NCBI RefSeq assembly: GCF_002920615.1
Contig: NZ_PQSU01000002.1
Location: 62,001-126,000 of the forward strand
Reading direction: 5' to 3'
DNA length: 64,000 bases
From: Streptomyces sp. Ru62
Lineage (GTDB): Bacteria; Actinomycetota; Actinomycetes; Streptomycetales; Streptomycetaceae
Position 1 is the first letter of the stretch; every line of letters starts with the position of its first letter. A program made the translations under genes and the position numbers. Positions 35,516-43,623 of the stretch are shown here, piece after piece. A model generated the notes under the pieces. That model was not told where the DNA came from. It searched no databases and worked only from the letters and a program-made list of their open reading frames with translations.

Positions 35516-36673
35516 ATGAGCACGACGGACGCCGAAGTTCCGGCGATCACGCTGACCGAGGCGGAACTGGACCGCTACGTCACGCACGCGCCGACGCGCG
35601 GCCTCCTCGCGGGTGCCGGACTGCCCGCGGAGACCGCCCTGCTGACGTTCTCCCCGCTGCGCACGTACGGCCTGCGCACACTCGCCGACGCCGCCGACAG
35701 CCCCTTCCACCTGGCGGAGGAGCTGCGCGGCCGCCTCGTCATAGGCGAACTGCTCACCCCGGCCGGCATGGAGCGCCGGTCGATCCTGCTCGACGGCGCC
35801 ACGGGCGAGCTGACGACGGCCTACCTCTTCGACCCGTCCCACCCGCGCCCCTTCGCGCCCTCCCTGAACACGCTGCTGCGCTTCGCCGCGGTCACCGAGG
35901 AACTGGCGGGCCTGCGCGGCCGGTTCGCCTCCCTGGCGGGGCAGTACGGCCCCAGGACCGTGACCGAGGCGTCCCGCCGCCTCCTCACCCTCTTCGAGGA
36001 GGGCACGGACGGCGAGGTCCCGCCGTACTGGAAGGCGGCGGCCCTGATCCGCCCGCTCTCCCTCATCGCCGGCCCCGGCACGGCGTCGGGTCTCACCCTG
36101 GACGTCCCGGCGCGCGTCCTGGACCAGCAGTTCGGGCACGGCAGGGTGGCCCGCTTCGAGGAGGTCGACTTCCCGAAGACGCTCACCCACGAGCCGACCC
36201 GCCGCTTCCTGCGCGAGACGGGCCTGCCGGAGGAGGCGGTCTTCTTCCACGCCGACACGGACGTCCCGCTCCCCACGCTCCGCGAGTACTTCACCCAGGA
36301 ACGCCCCGACTACCCCCACGCCGGACTCCCGGCCCACTGCGACCACTTGATCCGCCTCGGCCACCTCCTGGAGGACAACAGCCTGGTGATCGACGGCAGA
36401 ACGGGCGCGGTCCTCACCTTCAACGAGCCGGAAGCGACGCTCTACCCCCTCAACACCGACGTCTCCACCCTGGCCTTCACCCTGTGGCTCATCCACCACG
36501 AGCGCACGATCGACGCCCACCTGGCCCACGAACTGTCCACCCACGCCTACGACCACCTGGTCGCCCTGATGATCCACACCCTCCACTCGATCGACCCGAC
36601 GGGCACCGCACCGGACACCACCTGGCACTACTGGACGAACCTCTTCCAGGACGAGACGGGCGGGGTGTTCTGA
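35516..36673 (+). CDS. Tandem SUKH-4-like protein, possible immunity protein
   Basis: A 385-residue soluble protein with an internal duplication. The first unit runs from about THAPTRGLLAGAGLPAE (residue 22), the second from about THEPTRRFLRETGLPEE (residue 223). Both continue into similar beta-strand/helix patterns (RLVIGEL ... LLDGATGEL; HLIRLGHLLED ... VIDGRTGAV). This matches the SUKH-4 immunity fold as found in Streptomyces. Members can neutralise toxins, but many sit without a toxin gene, as here. The start ATG 35516 follows GGGGGAG. Confidence 0.7.
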   Translation: MSTTDAEVPAITLTEAELDRYVTHAPTRGLLAGAGLPAETALLTFSPLRTYGLRTLADAADSPFHLAEELRGRLVIGELLTPAGMERRSILLDGATGELTTAYLFDPSHPRPFAPSLNTLLRFAAVTEELAGLRGRFASLAGQYGPRTVTEASRRLLTLFEEGTDGEVPPYWKAAALIRPLSLIAGPGTASGLTLDVPARVLDQQFGHGRVARFEEVDFPKTLTHEPTRRFLRETGLPEEAVFFHADTDVPLPTLREYFTQERPDYPHAGLPAHCDHLIRLGHLLEDNSLVIDGRTGAVLTFNEPEATLYPLNTDVSTLAFTLWLIHHERTIDAHLAHELSTHAYDHLVALMIHTLHSIDPTGTAPDTTWHYWTNLFQDETGGVF

Positions 36674-36876
36674 GGCGTCCCCCCGGCGTGTGTCCGCATT
36701 GCGGCGGGGTGGGAGGGGCGTGACACTGATGGAGGCGGTTGCGTCCCGGAGCCCGTGACCGGCCGGGCAGGTCTGCTGCTCCCCCAACGGGGTGTGTGGC
36801 CCGCCACCGCGGGGGCGCTTCCTCTCCGCCGTTCTCGCTGCCCACGTTCTCGCTGCCCATGGACGGAGGGGCTCCC

Positions 36877-38148
36877 ATGAAGCCTGCCCTCTGGCGGACC
36901 CTGAAAGCTTCCGCTCTGGCATGGCTGGGAGTGGTCACCGTGCTGGTGGCGCCCTCGGCCGCCGCGGGCGCCCCCGGTCAGACCCGGACGAGTGCGACGG
37001 CACCCGGTGTTCCCTGCGCCTGGCCGGCCGTCGTCAGGCCCGGCAGGCTCAATCTCGCCTTCCCCGAGACCAACGCCACGTACTGGGTGATGCCCTACCG
37101 GCTGGGCCAGGGAGACCGCATCGTCGTGGACGGCACCTACCCCTCCGCGCGGTTCACCTCGCTGACGTCGTACGACGCCAAGGCGTCCCCCGTCGACTCC
37201 CTCGCCGACCACCAGATCGCTCCGCGCGCAGGCAGCAAGAATCCGTTCGCAGCCCCGGACGCGGGCACGGACCCGGCGCGGCACCGCTATCAGGTCACGC
37301 TGAAGCCGGGCATCGCGGCCGGTTCCGCCGGCAACACGCTGGCCGCCACCGCGAAGAGCGCAGCTTCGGGAGTGGGCTGGCTGGTGCTGAGGATCTATGT
37401 GCCGGACAATGAGTCCGACCCGACGGGCGGAGTGCCGTTGCCGTCGCTGTCCATGCAGCGGCAGGGCAGCAGCCCCCGACCCGTCACGACCTGCCCCCGG
37501 GCCGACGCCGCCCAGGGCCCGACGGGTCCGATCGCCACCGAGCTGCGGGACCTGGTGAAGAAGTACGCGCCGCCCGGTGACGTGGTGCGCTGCGGGAAGT
37601 CCACGGCGAGCGCCCCGGCCTTCGCGGTGCCCGACAAGACCGCCGGGCTCTTCCCCAACCCGTACAACAAGTACTTGTGCACGCCGCTGGAGTACAAGGC
37701 GGGCCGCGTCGCCGTCGTCCGCGGCAAGGCGCCCACGTTCCCCGACACCGTCAACGGCCAGTCGGTACTGACCAAGACCCAGCTCCGGTACTGGTCGCTC
37801 TGCCAGAACCAGCTCCAGATCCCCTACCCGGTCAGCGCCTGCGCCGCAGACTTCCAGACGGCCGTGGGCAAGGACGGGCGCTACACCTACGTGGTCTCCA
37901 CCTCCCAGGACCGCCCCGCCAACGCGACGACGGCGAACGGCGTCACCTGGATCGACTGGGGCCCGACCGACGTCACGAGCCTGCTGCTGCTGCGGAACAT
38001 GCTCCCGGCGCAGGACTTCCACAACGCGGTGCAGAACACCAAGAAGGGCGAGGACCCGGCACCCGTGATGGGCGCGTACTACCCGGAGATCACGTACTGC
38101 ACGAAGGAATCCTTCACCAGGAACGGCCCGGACACCTGCCGGGCCTGA
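36877..38148 (+). CDS. Secreted protein, DUF1214-like
   Basis: A 423-residue exported protein: signal peptide (about 1-33, Lys/Arg then LAWLGVVTVLVAPSAAAGA). The mature domain has NATYWVMPYRLGQGDRIVV and YPSARFTSLTSYDA, recalling DUF1214/DUF1254 proteins, and at least six cysteines that may form disulfides. ATG 36877 has GGAGGGG six bases upstream; ATG 36859 is a weaker option. Function unknown. Its stop lies just before the convergent tRNA-Cys. Confidence 0.75.
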   Translation: MKPALWRTLKASALAWLGVVTVLVAPSAAAGAPGQTRTSATAPGVPCAWPAVVRPGRLNLAFPETNATYWVMPYRLGQGDRIVVDGTYPSARFTSLTSYDAKASPVDSLADHQIAPRAGSKNPFAAPDAGTDPARHRYQVTLKPGIAAGSAGNTLAATAKSAASGVGWLVLRIYVPDNESDPTGGVPLPSLSMQRQGSSPRPVTTCPRADAAQGPTGPIATELRDLVKKYAPPGDVVRCGKSTASAPAFAVPDKTAGLFPNPYNKYLCTPLEYKAGRVAVVRGKAPTFPDTVNGQSVLTKTQLRYWSLCQNQLQIPYPVSACAADFQTAVGKDGRYTYVVSTSQDRPANATTANGVTWIDWGPTDVTSLLLLRNMLPAQDFHNAVQNTKKGEDPAPVMGAYYPEITYCTKESFTRNGPDTCRA

Positions 38149-38184
38149 ACCGCCGACGCGGCACCGGCCGGCAGGCCGGAAAAG

Positions 38185-38256
38185 AGGCCGTGGCGGGAAT
38201 CGAACCCGCGTAACTCGCTTTGCAGGCGAGTCCCTGAACCACTCGGGCACACGGCC
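38185..38256 (-). tRNA. tRNA-Cys (anticodon GCA)
   Basis: The minus strand folds as acceptor GGCCGTG/CACGGCC, D-arm CCC/GGG around GAGTGGTTCA, anticodon stem CTCGC/GCGAG with loop CTGCAAA, and T-arm GCGGG TTCGATT CCCGC. The anticodon GCA is at 38221-38223. CCA is not encoded. It lies 36 bases from the convergent secreted-protein gene. Confidence 0.93.
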
Positions 38257-38275
38257 GTGTTCTGTTGTCGTTCTC

Positions 38276-38372
38276 GGCCGTGGTGGGAATCGAACCCGCG
38301 TGGCTCCCCGCGAGCGGAGCTCGCTGATGGATGCGGCGCAGGTGAGTCCCTGAACCACTCGGGCACACGGCC
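38276..38372 (-). pseudogene. tRNA-Cys-derived pseudo-tRNA with expanded anticodon and variable arms
   Basis: A tandem copy upstream of the intact tRNA. Acceptor and D-arm are identical; the T-arm has one change (CCCAC for CCCGC) that breaks a pair. The anticodon loop is 17 instead of 7 bases, its stem has a mismatch (CTCAC/GCGAG), and the variable region gains 16 bases that can form a GCTCC/GGAGC hairpin. It is unlikely to decode. Confidence 0.7.
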
Positions 38373-38390
38373 GTGTTCTGTTGTCGTTCT

Positions 38391-38420
38391 CGGCCGTGGT
38401 CAGGTGCGCGGCCGTGTTCG
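38391..38420 (-). repeat. Deletion remnant of a third tRNA-Cys copy
   Basis: CGGCCGTGGT joined directly to a CAGGTGCG segment and CGGCCGTGTTC: the two acceptor ends of the preceding copy with most of the body missing. The shared leader GTTCTGTTGTCGTTCTC precedes copies two and three, showing head-to-tail duplication. Confidence 0.55.
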
Positions 38421-38590
38421 TGTTCAAGAACGTACGGGCGCCGGGGGCAGGGCTCAAGGGAATGGGGCGGGGTGCAATGGGACTGCCATACGGCGTTCAT
38501 GAAGCGGGGCGGGGCGTACGACCAAGGGCCTAGCGGGGGTCGGACTCCTGACAGGGGCCAAAGGTGGTCGTGGGCCTTACTCTGGCGGAC

Positions 38591-40036
38591 ATGAGTGCCC
38601 TTGGATCCCGTGAGCCCGATGTCCTCGATCCGCCCGCCGAGCAGGACGGCGGTGTGCTGAGCAGGGCGTACCGGGCGCTCAGTGTCGGGATCGTGTCCGT
38701 CGTGGTGCTCATCGCGTTCGAGGCGACGGCCGTGGGGACCGCGATGCCGGTCGCCGCGCGGGAGCTGGACGGACTGGCGCTGTACGCGTTCGCCTTCTCC
38801 GGGTACTTCACCACCAGCCTCTTCGGGATGGTGCTCGCCGGGCAGTGGTCCGACCGGCGGGGTCCGCTCGGGGCGCTGACGACCGGCATCGCGGCCTTCG
38901 CGGCGGGGCTCGTCGTCGCCGGGACCGCGCAGGTCATGTGGATCTTCATCCTGGGGCGCGCCGTGCAGGGGCTCGGCGGCGGGCTGGTCATCGTGGCGTT
39001 GTACGTCGTCGTGGGACGCGCCTATCCGGAGCGGTTGCGGCCCGCGATCATGGCCTCCTTCGCCGCCGGCTGGGTCGTCCCCTCGATCGTCGGCCCCCTC
39101 GCCTCCGGCGCCGTCACCGAGCACCTCGGCTGGCGTTGGGTCTTCCTCGGCATCCCGGCCCTCGTCGTGTTCCCGCTCGCCCTCGCCCTGCCCCAGATAC
39201 GGCGGCGGGCGGCCGGCCCGGTGGACGCGGAGGCCGGCGCCGGCTCCTTCGACCGGCGGCGGATCCGGCTCGCTTTCGGGATCTCCCTCGGCGCCGGGCT
39301 CCTCCAGTACGCCGCCCAGGATCTACGGCCCCTCGCCCTGCTCCCGGGACTGGCCGGGACGGCCCTGCTGGTGCCCGCCGTGCTCGGGCTGCTGCCCCAC
39401 GGCACCTACCGGGCCGCCCGCGGCCTGCCCAGCGTCGTACTGCTGCGCGGACTCGCCGCGGGGTCCTTCATCGCCGCCGAGTCCTTCGTTCCGCTGATGC
39501 TGGTCACCCAGCGCGGGCTGTCCCCGACGCTCGCCGGGTTCTCGCTGGCGGCCGGCGGCGGGACGTGGGCGCTGGGCTCGTTCGTGCAGTCCCGGCCGCG
39601 CCTGGCGCCGTACCGTGAGCGGCTGATGACCGTGGGGATGGTGCTGGTCGCCGCCGCGATCGTCACCGCGCCGAGCGTGCTCCTGCACTCCGTGCCCGTG
39701 TGGAGCGTGGCCGTCGCCTGGGGCGTCGGCTGCTTCGGGATGGGCCTGGTGATCTCCTCCACCAGCGTGCTGCTGCTCCAGTTGTCCGCCCCGGAGGCGG
39801 CCGGCGCCAACTCCGCGGCGCTCCAGATCTCCGACGCCCTCTCCAACGTCGTCCTCCTGGCGGGCACCGGCGCGGCCTTCGCGGCCCTGGGCGGCGGCAG
39901 CACCGCGGCCACCACGGGGGCCGGGGGCGGGCATCCCGCGGCCTTCGCCGCCGTCTTCCTGCCGATGGCGGCGGTGGCGGTGGTGGGGGCCTGGGTGACC
40001 ACGCGGGTGCGGGAACGGCCGGAGCCGGCGCGGTGA
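38591..40036 (+). CDS. MFS transporter, probable drug efflux
   Basis: A 481-residue integral membrane protein with 12-14 spans. The first is VGIVSVVVLIAFEATAVGTA, which includes an acidic residue within TM1, as in DHA2/DHA1-type exporters. The motif-A-like loop is LAGQWSDRRGPLGAL. A cluster of Ala/Gly-rich helices ends at RVRERPEPAR. Typical of proton-driven multidrug exporters; substrate unknown. ATG 38591 is used; an upstream in-frame start at 38564 adds nine residues. Confidence 0.87.
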   Translation: MSALGSREPDVLDPPAEQDGGVLSRAYRALSVGIVSVVVLIAFEATAVGTAMPVAARELDGLALYAFAFSGYFTTSLFGMVLAGQWSDRRGPLGALTTGIAAFAAGLVVAGTAQVMWIFILGRAVQGLGGGLVIVALYVVVGRAYPERLRPAIMASFAAGWVVPSIVGPLASGAVTEHLGWRWVFLGIPALVVFPLALALPQIRRRAAGPVDAEAGAGSFDRRRIRLAFGISLGAGLLQYAAQDLRPLALLPGLAGTALLVPAVLGLLPHGTYRAARGLPSVVLLRGLAAGSFIAAESFVPLMLVTQRGLSPTLAGFSLAAGGGTWALGSFVQSRPRLAPYRERLMTVGMVLVAAAIVTAPSVLLHSVPVWSVAVAWGVGCFGMGLVISSTSVLLLQLSAPEAAGANSAALQISDALSNVVLLAGTGAAFAALGGGSTAATTGAGGGHPAAFAAVFLPMAAVAVVGAWVTTRVRERPEPAR

Positions 40037-40157
40037 GTGCCGTGAGGCGAAGAGTGCCGTGAGGCGGTGAGTGCTGTGTGGTGGGGTGCGGTGACTGAGG
40101 CTGGGCTCGGTAACCGGGGTGGGGTGCGTCGGCTGTGGTGAGGCGATGAGTGCCGTG
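40035..40157 (+). repeat. Short degenerate repeats after the MFS gene
   Basis: GAGTGCCGTGAGGCG occurs exactly at 40035-40049 and 40052-40066, and shortened variants (GAGTGCTGTG, GAGTGCCGTG) follow up to 40157. The first copy overlaps the stop codon. No gene is supported between 40037 and 40288. Confidence 0.5.
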
Positions 40158-40288
40158 GGGACTCCGGGGCTGTTGTGACGTCGCTCCCACCCGTGGGCGA
40201 CCCGGGGTCGTCCGCGCGTTGAGCGGAGGGCGGCGCCGGTAGGGTGGCCCGGTTGTCATACGTAGCCGCCCTACCCCGCTCGGAGACC

Positions 40289-42088
40289 GTGACTACCACC
40301 GCCGCCTCGTCGACTTCCTCCCACCACCTGTCGCCCGCCTTCCCGGGCCGGGCCCCCTGGGGTACCGCCAGCAAGCTGCGCGCCTGGCAGCAGGGGGCGA
40401 TGGAGAAGTACATCCAGGAGCAGCCGCGTGACTTCCTGGCCGTCGCCACGCCCGGCGCCGGCAAGACGACCTTCGCGCTGACGCTCGCCTCCTGGCTGCT
40501 GCACCACCACGTCGTACAGCAGGTGACCGTGGTCGCGCCCACCGAGCACCTGAAGAAGCAGTGGGCCGAGGCCGCGGGCCGGATAGGGATCAAGCTCGAC
40601 CCCGAGTACAGCGCGGGCCCGCTCGGCAGGGAGTACGACGGCGTGGCCGTGACGTACGCCGGTGTCGGGGTCCGTCCGATGCTGCACCGCAACCGGGTCG
40701 AGCAGCGCAAGACGCTGGTGATCCTGGACGAGATCCACCACGCCGGTGACTCCAAGTCCTGGGGCGAGGCGTGTCTGGAGGCCTTCGAGCCGGCGACGCG
40801 GCGCCTCGCGCTGACCGGTACGCCGTTCCGGTCCGACACCAACCCCATCCCCTTCGTGACCTACGAGGAGGGGGCGGACGGGATCCGGCGGTCCGCCGCC
40901 GACTACACGTACGGCTACGGGTCGGCGTTGTCGGACGGGGTCGTCCGGCCGGTGATCTTCCTCTCCTACAGCGGCAACATGCGCTGGCGGACCAAGGCCG
41001 GTGACGAGGTGGCAGCCCGGCTCGGCGAGCCGATGACGAAGGACGCGATCAGCCAGGCCTGGCGTACGGCCCTCGACCCGCGCGGCGACTGGATGCCGAG
41101 CGTGCTGCGCGCCGCCGACCAGCGGCTGACCGAGGTCCGCAAGGCCATCCCGGACGCGGGTGCGCTCGTCATCGCCTCCGACCAGGACTCCGCGCGCGCG
41201 TACGCCAAGCTCATCCGGGAGATCACCGGGACGAGGGCGACGCTCGTGCTGTCGGACGACGCCGGGGCGTCGAAGAGGATCGACGAGTTCAGCGCGAGCG
41301 ACGACCGGTGGATGGTCGCCGTGCGGATGGTGTCCGAGGGGGTCGACGTGCCGCGGCTCGCGGTGGGCGTGTACGCGACGACGATCTCGACGCCGTTGTT
41401 CTTCGCGCAGGCCGTCGGGCGGTTCGTACGGTCCCGGCGGCGCGGCGAGACCGCGTCCGTGTTCCTGCCGACCGTGCCCGACCTGCTGACCTTCGCCAAC
41501 GAGATGGAGAAGGAGCGGGACCACGCCCTCGACAAGCCGAAGAAGGAGGGCGAGGAGGACCCGTACGCCGAATCCGAGAAGGAGATGGAGGAGGCGAACA
41601 AGCAGCAGGACGAGGACACCGGCGAGCAGGACATGCTGCCGTTCGAGGCGCTGGAGTCCGACGCCGTGTTCGACCGGGTGCTGTACGACGGCGCCGAGTT
41701 CGGCATGCAGGCGCACCCCGGGAGTGAGGAGGAGCAGGACTACCTGGGGATTCCGGGGCTGCTGGAGCCCGAGCAGGTGCAGTTGCTGTTGCAGAAGCGG
41801 CAGGCCCGGCAGATCGCGCACAGCCGGAAGAAGCCGGACACCGAGGCCGACCTGCTGGAACTGCCGGCCGAGCGGCGGCCGGTGGTCACGCACAAGGAGC
41901 TGATGGAGCTCCGGAAGCAGCTGAACACGCTGGTCGGCGCGTACGTCCACCAGAGCGGCAAGCCGCACGGGGTGATCCACACCGAGCTGCGGCGGGTGTG
42001 CGGGGGGCCGCCGAGCGCGGAGGCCACGGCGGGGCAGTTGCGGCAGCGGATCGAGAAGGTTCGGGAGTGGGCTACGCGCATGCGGTGA
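40289..42088 (+). CDS. DEAD/DEAH-box helicase (type III restriction-like)
   Basis: A 599-residue superfamily 2 helicase with a Q-region LRAWQQGAMEKYI and Walker A ATPGAGKTT (about residues 52-60). Motif II is VILDEIHHAGD, motif III LTGTPFRSD, and the C-terminal helicase domain has VSEGVDVPRLAVGVYAT and QAVGRFVRS. A long Lys/Glu-rich insertion (about 410-450) and a C-terminal domain of about 130 residues follow. Widespread single-copy gene in Streptomyces; substrate unknown. GTG 40289 follows CGGAG; ATG/GTG options upstream add unlikely residues. Confidence 0.88.
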   Translation: MTTTAASSTSSHHLSPAFPGRAPWGTASKLRAWQQGAMEKYIQEQPRDFLAVATPGAGKTTFALTLASWLLHHHVVQQVTVVAPTEHLKKQWAEAAGRIGIKLDPEYSAGPLGREYDGVAVTYAGVGVRPMLHRNRVEQRKTLVILDEIHHAGDSKSWGEACLEAFEPATRRLALTGTPFRSDTNPIPFVTYEEGADGIRRSAADYTYGYGSALSDGVVRPVIFLSYSGNMRWRTKAGDEVAARLGEPMTKDAISQAWRTALDPRGDWMPSVLRAADQRLTEVRKAIPDAGALVIASDQDSARAYAKLIREITGTRATLVLSDDAGASKRIDEFSASDDRWMVAVRMVSEGVDVPRLAVGVYATTISTPLFFAQAVGRFVRSRRRGETASVFLPTVPDLLTFANEMEKERDHALDKPKKEGEEDPYAESEKEMEEANKQQDEDTGEQDMLPFEALESDAVFDRVLYDGAEFGMQAHPGSEEEQDYLGIPGLLEPEQVQLLLQKRQARQIAHSRKKPDTEADLLELPAERRPVVTHKELMELRKQLNTLVGAYVHQSGKPHGVIHTELRRVCGGPPSAEATAGQLRQRIEKVREWATRMR

Positions 42089-42195
42089 CGCTGCGCTGGG
42101 CTTTGGCGGACGGTCGTTGCCCACCCGCCCACCCGGCTCGGTCCGCCGGGAGGCACCCCCAGGGGGCTCCGCCCCGGACTCCGGGTGGGGGGCTC

Positions 42196-42330
42196 GGGTG
42201 CGTGAGAGGTTCCCGTCCGGGGCCCCACCCCAGGGACTGGGGCGGGTGCGGGAATCGGGTGCGTGAGAGATTCCGTCCGGGGCCCCACCCCAGGGACTGG
42301 GGCGGGTGCGGGAATCGGGTGCGTGAGAGG
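42196..42330 (+). repeat. 60-bp tandem repeat, about 2.2 copies, in a G-rich gap
   Basis: A unit beginning GCGTGAGAG and running through CCGTCCGGGGCCCCACCCC, AGGGACTGGGGCGGGTGCGG and GAATCGGGT repeats at 42200 and 42261, with a partial third at 42321. The 689-bp gap (42089-42777) has extreme G asymmetry to about 42490 and contains more decayed versions (GGGTGCGGGAATCCGGTG). No gene is supported in it. The remainder (42490-42777) shows no clear element except the IclR ribosome site. Confidence 0.75.
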
Positions 42331-42777
42331 TGTGTACGGGGGCTCTAGCCCACCCGAGCCCCCGGGTGGGTGAGGGGTCGCCGTGCGGGGGTCCCGCCCC
42401 GGGCCCCGGGTGGGTGCGGGAATCCGGTGGGTGGTGGGAGGTGCGTGCGGCGGCTTCCCCCCGGGGGTCGGGTGGTTCGGGGTGGTGAGGTGTCGTGTCT
42501 TCGTGCGTGCGTATCCGGACGAATGGAGGCAGGCCGGATCTGGGCTTGCCCGGATTCTGGACGAAGACTTCCGCTGAGCGAACCGGCTTCGCTACTGTCC
42601 CGCTACGCACACGCCCCGTGGCAGCGCCGCCGCGGAGCGCAGCCGTGAAGCGACTCGGCCCGGGAGCCGCCGGGCCGTCCTGCCGATCGGCGGCCTCTGA
42701 AGCGCGTCGCCGACGGGACTCGGTGACGCATCCGCCGGACAGGGGCCGCCGACCTCACCGCCAAAGGAGTGGGCGTC

Positions 42778-43419
42778 GTGACCGCGGAGACCTCTCAGAC
42801 GCTCGACCGGGGACTGCGCGTCCTCAAGCTGCTGGCCGACACGGACCACGGGCTGACCGTCACCGAGTTGTCCACCAAACTGGGCGTGAACCGCACCGTG
42901 GTGTACCGGTTGCTCGCGACGCTGGAGCAGCACGCGCTCGTACGGCGTGATCTGGGCGGGCGAGCCCGCGTCGGACTCGGCGTGCTGCGGCTCGGCCGGC
43001 AGGTGCATCCGCTGGTACGGGAGGCCGCGCTGCCCGCGTTGCGGTCGCTCGCGGAGGACATCGGGGCGACGGCGCACCTCACGCTCGTGGACGGGTCCGA
43101 GGCGCTGGCCGTCGCGGTGGTGGAGCCGACCTGGACGGACTACCACGTGGCCTACCGGGCCGGGTTCCGGCACCCGCTGGACCGGGGTGCGGCCGGCAAG
43201 GCGATCCTCTCCGCGCGGCAGTCGCCGTCCTCCGACCCCGGGTACACGCTCACGCACGGGGAGCTGGAGGCGGGGGCGAGCGGGGCCGCCGCGCCCCTGG
43301 TCGGGGTCACGGGGGTCGAGGGCAGCGTGGGCGTGGTGATGCTCGCGGACGCCGTGCCGGAACGGGTGGGCGCACGCGTGGTGGAGGCGGCGAGGGAGGT
43401 CGCGGAAGCGCTGCGCTGA
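42778..43419 (+). CDS. IclR family transcriptional regulator
   Basis: A 213-residue regulator with an N-terminal winged helix (about residues 9-62, TLDRGLRVLKLLADTD, LTVTELSTKLGVNRTVVYRL). A truncated-looking effector domain (about 80-210, HLTLVDGSEALAVAVVE, RHPLDRGAAGKAIL) is somewhat shorter than the usual 250-residue family. GTG 42778 has AAAGGAG 8 bases upstream. It is directly upstream of the amino-acid permease and likely governs that operon; ligand unknown. Confidence 0.9.
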   Translation: MTAETSQTLDRGLRVLKLLADTDHGLTVTELSTKLGVNRTVVYRLLATLEQHALVRRDLGGRARVGLGVLRLGRQVHPLVREAALPALRSLAEDIGATAHLTLVDGSEALAVAVVEPTWTDYHVAYRAGFRHPLDRGAAGKAILSARQSPSSDPGYTLTHGELEAGASGAAAPLVGVTGVEGSVGVVMLADAVPERVGARVVEAAREVAEALR

Positions 43420-43447
43420 GCCCCCTCGCGGCCGTCGGCACCGCAGC

Positions 43448-43497
43448 ACCCCGAAAGGGGCGCGGGGAACCGCGCGAGCAGCCCCACCGGCCCGCAC
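43448..43497 (-). repeat. Dispersed Streptomyces repeat, copy 3 (inverted)
   Basis: ACCCCGAAAGGGGCGCGGGG followed by AACCGCGCGAGCAGCCCCAC and CGGCCCGCAC, the reverse complement of the element at 24683. It lies between the IclR gene and the permease. Confidence 0.75.
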
Positions 43498-43623
43498 TCG
43501 GCCACGGTCCTTGGCCGCCCCTCCAACCCCGCCGGCCAACCTTTGGCCGATCCGCACACCCCCCGGCGCCCGCCCCTCCGCATCATCAAGGGCCAGGCAA
43601 CCCGAGGCGGAGGGAACGGCACG

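Noticed and set aside
38276..38372. A second functional tRNA-Cys or a selenocysteine tRNA
   Set aside because: The anticodon loop is 17 bases, the anticodon and T stems have mismatches, and there is no UCA anticodon in position or extended acceptor arm.
42196..42330. CRISPR or insertion-sequence end
   Set aside because: The repeats are adjacent without spacers, there is no transposase, and there is no inverted terminal repeat.
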